DNA of 54,367 nucleotides, taken from Planctomycetia bacterium. Its GTDB lineage: Bacteria; Planctomycetota; Phycisphaerae; Phycisphaerales; SM1A02. Every line of letters begins with the position of its first letter. The stretch's first letter is position 1. Both the position numbers and the translations under genes were made by a program. The notes beneath the pieces were generated by a model, which saw only the letters and a program-made list of their open reading frames with translations, searched no databases and was not told the DNA's origin. Positions 51,638-54,367 of the stretch are shown in pieces. Where the stretch lies: positions 1 to 54,367 of the forward strand of contig SXUI01000020.1 in the NCBI GenBank assembly GCA_005790605.1. Direction: 5' to 3'.

Positions 51638-53449
51638 ATGCCACTGAGTACAGCTTTGACCTGTGCTGTAGCGGCTTTCGGTGGATGTACCGCCCACCCA
51701 GTGTTCACCTGTAACCAGGAGGTCATCACAGCTGAGTCCCGCGCGCTCTGCGACGCCGTGATCGAATCTCTCGATCGCGAGCTTGCAAGCCGGCAGTCAA
51801 TGCAGGTTCAGTATGCCGTCTCGATCTATGGCCCGCGAGACGGAGAGGTGCCACAGTTCACTCCTCCATTGGATGCGCAAGCACCCGATCGACTGCAATC
51901 CGTTGTTCTCGCAACGGTGTATCGCAGCGGCGCGGTATATCGAGTGCGCGAGGGCACAGTGTGGTCGAGAGACCCCTCGAGCATGGGTTGTGCTGTTACA
52001 TATACGAGTGACGGCATTGAGTACCACACTCGCTTCGAGAACGCCGGAAACCCGAACACGAATCTCATGCTCGACCTTTGCGACGCTGAGCATCGAGTCG
52101 GTCCAGTGATGGATGCGTATGGGTGGCGAGTGTTCGGACAAGTGGCACCGCTTGACTACCAGTACTTCATGCGTAATGGCGCCGCTTCATCCGATCTCGC
52201 CCTGCAGAACAAGACGAGTGATACCAGTATCGTGACATGGCGATTTCTTCCTGATGCGCCGCAGACGCGCATGACCGCGACCATTGATTCTGAGTCCAAC
52301 GCCCTCCGCGGAATTCAAATGGATGTGTACGCCGGCGACGCCAACCTGCCCCAGGCGAAGCTCATGCTCCGAAAGGCCATTGAGTTCACGAAGCATCAGA
52401 TCGGCGATCAATCTCTGCGCGGAGCGCGCCTCGTCGAACAACTCGGAGAGGCGAGCGAGGAGTTCCCACCAACCTGGGCCCTCGCCATCGTGACACCTCT
52501 GTCAATCGAGCCTCGGACTTGCTCCGCTGACCTCGTTCAGCTTGTCCCGCGAGCGAACGAGGTTGTTCAGGACACACGATTCGATATCGCGACGATGCCA
52601 CAAGACGCGCGCGTCAACATCAATGGCCGAATCGAGCGCCGTCAAGCACCATTCGATGGCGACATTGGTTGGAATCTCGATCGGCGACTCGAGCGGCTTG
52701 CTCCAGCAACACCCATGGCAGCGAGCGCGCCGCAAACCACCGCAACCGTTCCCTTCACGCTCGCGGGGCAATTCGATGCAGGTGATGTCTTGATCGGTGA
52801 CGAGCCTGCCCGCGTCGCTCACGACTTCACAGTACGAAACAACTCACGAGAGACATGGACCGTAGAGCAGGTCGTGAAGTCGTGCGGGTGTATCACCTGC
52901 GACATCAACAAGAACTCCATCGCTCCAGGGGAGGACGCAATCGTCTCCATGGCGATGGTGGTTCCGAATCCGGGTCGGCAGGAGCAATCCGTCGCCATTC
53001 TTTTTGGTGATGATCGAGTTGAACGATTCTCCCTCTGCGCGCGTGGCTACATCGTCGGGAACCTCCGTGTGATCTCCTCCGGATTTGTCGAGCGCGATGG
53101 AATCTGGCGTGCAGAGATTCGCGCGTATTGGGTAGAGTCTGATCCTGCGTTACTCGCCGATCCTGTGGAGCCTCTGATGCTTGAAGAAGGCTCTGGTGGG
53201 ACCCTCTCCTTTGAGGGGTGGACGGTCATCGAACCATCATCGCTCGACGGCGACCGACCGAGACGGTTGTTCGGTCGTGGGACGATTCAACTCGCCGCGA
53301 GCAATGCTTCGGGCGCACCAAACATCCAGACCTCATTCCGATTGAAAGCGACCGACGCACGAGCGTGCAGCATTCCGATGACGCGGTTCAGTAGCGCAGA
53401 TGGGCCTCGATTTCGAAGCCGAGCCGAGATTGACGCCGCAGAGCGTTGA
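51638..53449 (+). CDS. Hypothetical exported protein with DUF1573 domain (2)
   Basis: This is a 603-residue protein with a short hydrophobic, Cys-containing start (STALTCAVAAFGGCTAHP) that may be an export or lipoprotein signal. A ~340-residue region of unknown type follows (VVLATVYRSGAVYRVREGTV; AVTYTSDGIEYHTRFENAG; RFLPDAPQTRMTATIDSESN). Then comes a DUF1573 domain (DAGDVLIGDEPARVAHDFTV; VKSCGCITCDINKNSIAPGE; VAILFGDDRVERFSLCARGY) with the usual SCGC, and a C-terminal beta-rich extension of about 130 residues. GGAGG lies seven bases before ATG 51638. It follows the Cys-rich protein gene by three bases and converges on trxA with five bases between stops. Confidence 0.75.
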   Translation: MPLSTALTCAVAAFGGCTAHPVFTCNQEVITAESRALCDAVIESLDRELASRQSMQVQYAVSIYGPRDGEVPQFTPPLDAQAPDRLQSVVLATVYRSGAVYRVREGTVWSRDPSSMGCAVTYTSDGIEYHTRFENAGNPNTNLMLDLCDAEHRVGPVMDAYGWRVFGQVAPLDYQYFMRNGAASSDLALQNKTSDTSIVTWRFLPDAPQTRMTATIDSESNALRGIQMDVYAGDANLPQAKLMLRKAIEFTKHQIGDQSLRGARLVEQLGEASEEFPPTWALAIVTPLSIEPRTCSADLVQLVPRANEVVQDTRFDIATMPQDARVNINGRIERRQAPFDGDIGWNLDRRLERLAPATPMAASAPQTTATVPFTLAGQFDAGDVLIGDEPARVAHDFTVRNNSRETWTVEQVVKSCGCITCDINKNSIAPGEDAIVSMAMVVPNPGRQEQSVAILFGDDRVERFSLCARGYIVGNLRVISSGFVERDGIWRAEIRAYWVESDPALLADPVEPLMLEEGSGGTLSFEGWTVIEPSSLDGDRPRRLFGRGTIQLAASNASGAPNIQTSFRLKATDARACSIPMTRFSSADGPRFRSRAEIDAAER

Positions 53450-53454
53450 TGCGA

Positions 53455-53790
53455 TTAGGCTTTGAGTGCCTTCTCAAGCGCATCGGCGTAGGTCGCCTTG
53501 GGACTTACTCCACCAATGCGTGCGACCTGCTGGCCGCCCTTCATGATGATGACCGTGGGAATCGAGTTGATGTTGAATTGACCTGCGAGTTCCATTGCGG
53601 AATCGATGTCGAGCTTCGCAACCTTCGCGCGACCTGCGAAGTCGTTCGCGAGCTCATCAATCGTCGGACCGAGCTTCAAGCATGGTTGGCACCAAGGCGC
53701 CCAGAAATCAATCAACACTGGAACGGCGCTCTGCAGCACCTCCGCTTGAAAGTTGGCGTCGTTGATCGTCAATGTGTTCGGTCCGGCCAT
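53455..53790 (-). CDS. trxA: Thioredoxin
   Basis: This 111-residue cytoplasmic thioredoxin is of normal family length. The order of elements is complete: PVLIDFWAPWCQPCLKLGPT with the redox pair Cys-Gln-Pro-Cys (most thioredoxins have Cys-Gly-Pro-Cys), AKLDIDSAMELAGQFNINSI, then the cis-proline SIPTVIIMKGGQQVARIGG. It reduces protein disulfides, normally with thioredoxin reductase. AGGAG stands eight bases before ATG 53790; the open frame upstream to 53922 reaches towards the repeat region and lacks similarity. A possible role in keeping neighbouring redox proteins reduced is not supported by position alone. Confidence 0.93.
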   Translation of the reverse strand: MAGPNTLTINDANFQAEVLQSAVPVLIDFWAPWCQPCLKLGPTIDELANDFAGRAKVAKLDIDSAMELAGQFNINSIPTVIIMKGGQQVARIGGVSPKATYADALEKALKA

Positions 53791-54027
53791 TACATGAACT
53801 CCTAGAGAAACTCTCGTGCGTGCCACGGGAACTCCAACCCGCGGGAAGAGGATGCTAGCGGGTTCCGGACTGCGCCGGAGGTCAGGTTTCGCGCGTCCAA
53901 CGCATCCCGCTCGCGTCGCCACGAGTGCATTCGCGAGCGTCCCAATTCAAGCGTTTTCCGACGCACTGAGCCCGCTGTGCGCTGGCGCCGATTCACTCGC
54001 CCCGGCGCACTCCAGAACGAGTGCAGC

Positions 54028-54060
54028 GTTTTTGCCGCTGGCTCTGCAGCGGCAAGAAAC
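54028..54060. other. Conserved hairpin of the interspersed repeat (R3)
   Basis: The stem GCCGCTG / CAGCGGC (54034-54040 with 54047-54053) closes the loop GCTCTG. Flanks GTTTTT and AAGAAAC are as in R1. Compared with R1, three stem pairs change on both sides at once, which keeps pairing. Confidence 0.78.
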
Positions 54061-54123
54061 CTGACACGAGCGCTCAAGATTCGCGAGCGAGGCGATGCGC
54101 TTACCGCGGCGATCACAGGTAGG

Positions 54124-54367
54124 ACTCAACGCATCGCAAGTCGCGAGCGCTCAAACATCGCGCGAGCGCTCAGGCAGGTGACGCCGGAATTGCGGCGGAC
54201 GCGATTCACTCGCCCCGGCGCAGTCCAAAGCGAGCGAGGCGATGCGCCGACGATCAAGGCCACGACCTGGACTCAACGCATCGCAAGTCGCGAGCGCTCA
54301 AACATCGCGCGAGCGCTCAGGCAGGTGACGCCGGAATTGCGGCGGACGCGATTCACTCGCCCCGGCG
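54124..54367. repeat. 147-bp direct tandem repeat, cut by the window end
   Basis: The 97 bases at 54271-54367 are identical to 54124-54220. Each unit starts ACTCAACGCATCGCAAGTCG and contains GCGAGCGCTCA twice, CGGAATTGCGG and GATTCACTCG. The number of further units is unknown. Confidence 0.9.

Larger units (their letters stand above)
53981..54367. repeat. Interspersed intergenic repeat block, copy R3 (continues past window)
   Basis: This block lies upstream of trxA to the window end. It carries a diverged form of the palindrome (near 53982-54008), the hairpin (54028-54060) and the words CGCGAGCGCTCAA and GCCGGAATTGCGG shared with R1 and R2. From 54124 it becomes a 147-bp tandem repeat. Conserved order with R1 is GATTCACTCG, then GAGTGCAGCGTTTTTGC, stem, GCAAGAAACCTGACACGAG. 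No gene is credible in 53791-54367; the segment 53791-53980 holds nothing recognised beyond the trxA ribosome site. Confidence 0.85.

Noticed and set aside
53981-54367. Tandem repeat as a CRISPR array
   Set aside because: Units are about 147 bp, identical throughout, with no short-repeat/unique-spacer alternation and no cas genes.

Overview
The window is about 54 kb of GC-rich, gene-dense bacterial chromosome. Several traits point to Planctomycetes, probably a Phycisphaerales-like lineage. Five secreted proteins end in a duplicated dockerin-like module (DxNxDGxVNxxDLxxLLxxW). One protein ends in a PEP-CTERM-like tail (PSPGAIALLGLAGLAARRRR). There are prepilin-like proteins (FTLVELLVVVGIIVLL) in tandem, two Cys-type sulfatases, DUF1080 and DUF1573 proteins, and redoxin / cytochrome c / PHM-like genes. 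This placement is inferred from gene content; no rRNA gene is present to confirm it.

Layout. 1-3.5 kb: 3' part of clpB and a GT39 membrane glycosyltransferase. 3.5-8.4 kb: a leftward run of sugar dehydrogenase, aroC, a NagB/PIG-L fusion and a GAF protein. 8.5-10.2 kb: a DUF1080 protein and a saccharopine-dehydrogenase-like reductase. 10.3-19.1 kb: a complete leftward Wsp-type chemosensory operon in the order A-B-C-D-E-F-output. The output protein has a WspR-like receiver but carries a PP2C (SpoIIE/RsbU) phosphatase where WspR has GGDEF. 19.4-25.2 kb: fkp (L-fucose salvage), a sugar mutarotase, a beta-CASP nuclease and an MTA/SAH-nucleosidase-like protein. 25.1-30.3 kb: a small lipoprotein, an MFS transporter, three tandem prepilin-like paralogues and another lipoprotein. 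30.4-33.7 kb: overlapping genes for a blue-copper protein, a redoxin and a cytochrome c/PHM-like protein, then pgeF. 33.9-48.7 kb: large secreted proteins, namely a GH95-like lipoprotein, a PA14-containing beta-propeller, a PPC-like protein, two sulfatases, a PEP-CTERM protein and an Ntn hydrolase. 48.8-53.8 kb: tRNA-Ala(GGC), two DUF1573 proteins around a promoter region, a 12-cysteine secreted protein and trxA.

Outside the genes, one family of structured intergenic repeats occurs three times (about 19.1-19.4, 33.66-33.89 and 53.98-54.37 kb). It contains a hairpin whose stem sequence differs between copies while pairing is kept, and a 30-bp palindrome present identically in two copies.

The two observations most worth following up are the rewired Wsp pathway (c-di-GMP output replaced by a protein phosphatase) and the interspersed hairpin repeat, which sits against gene ends.
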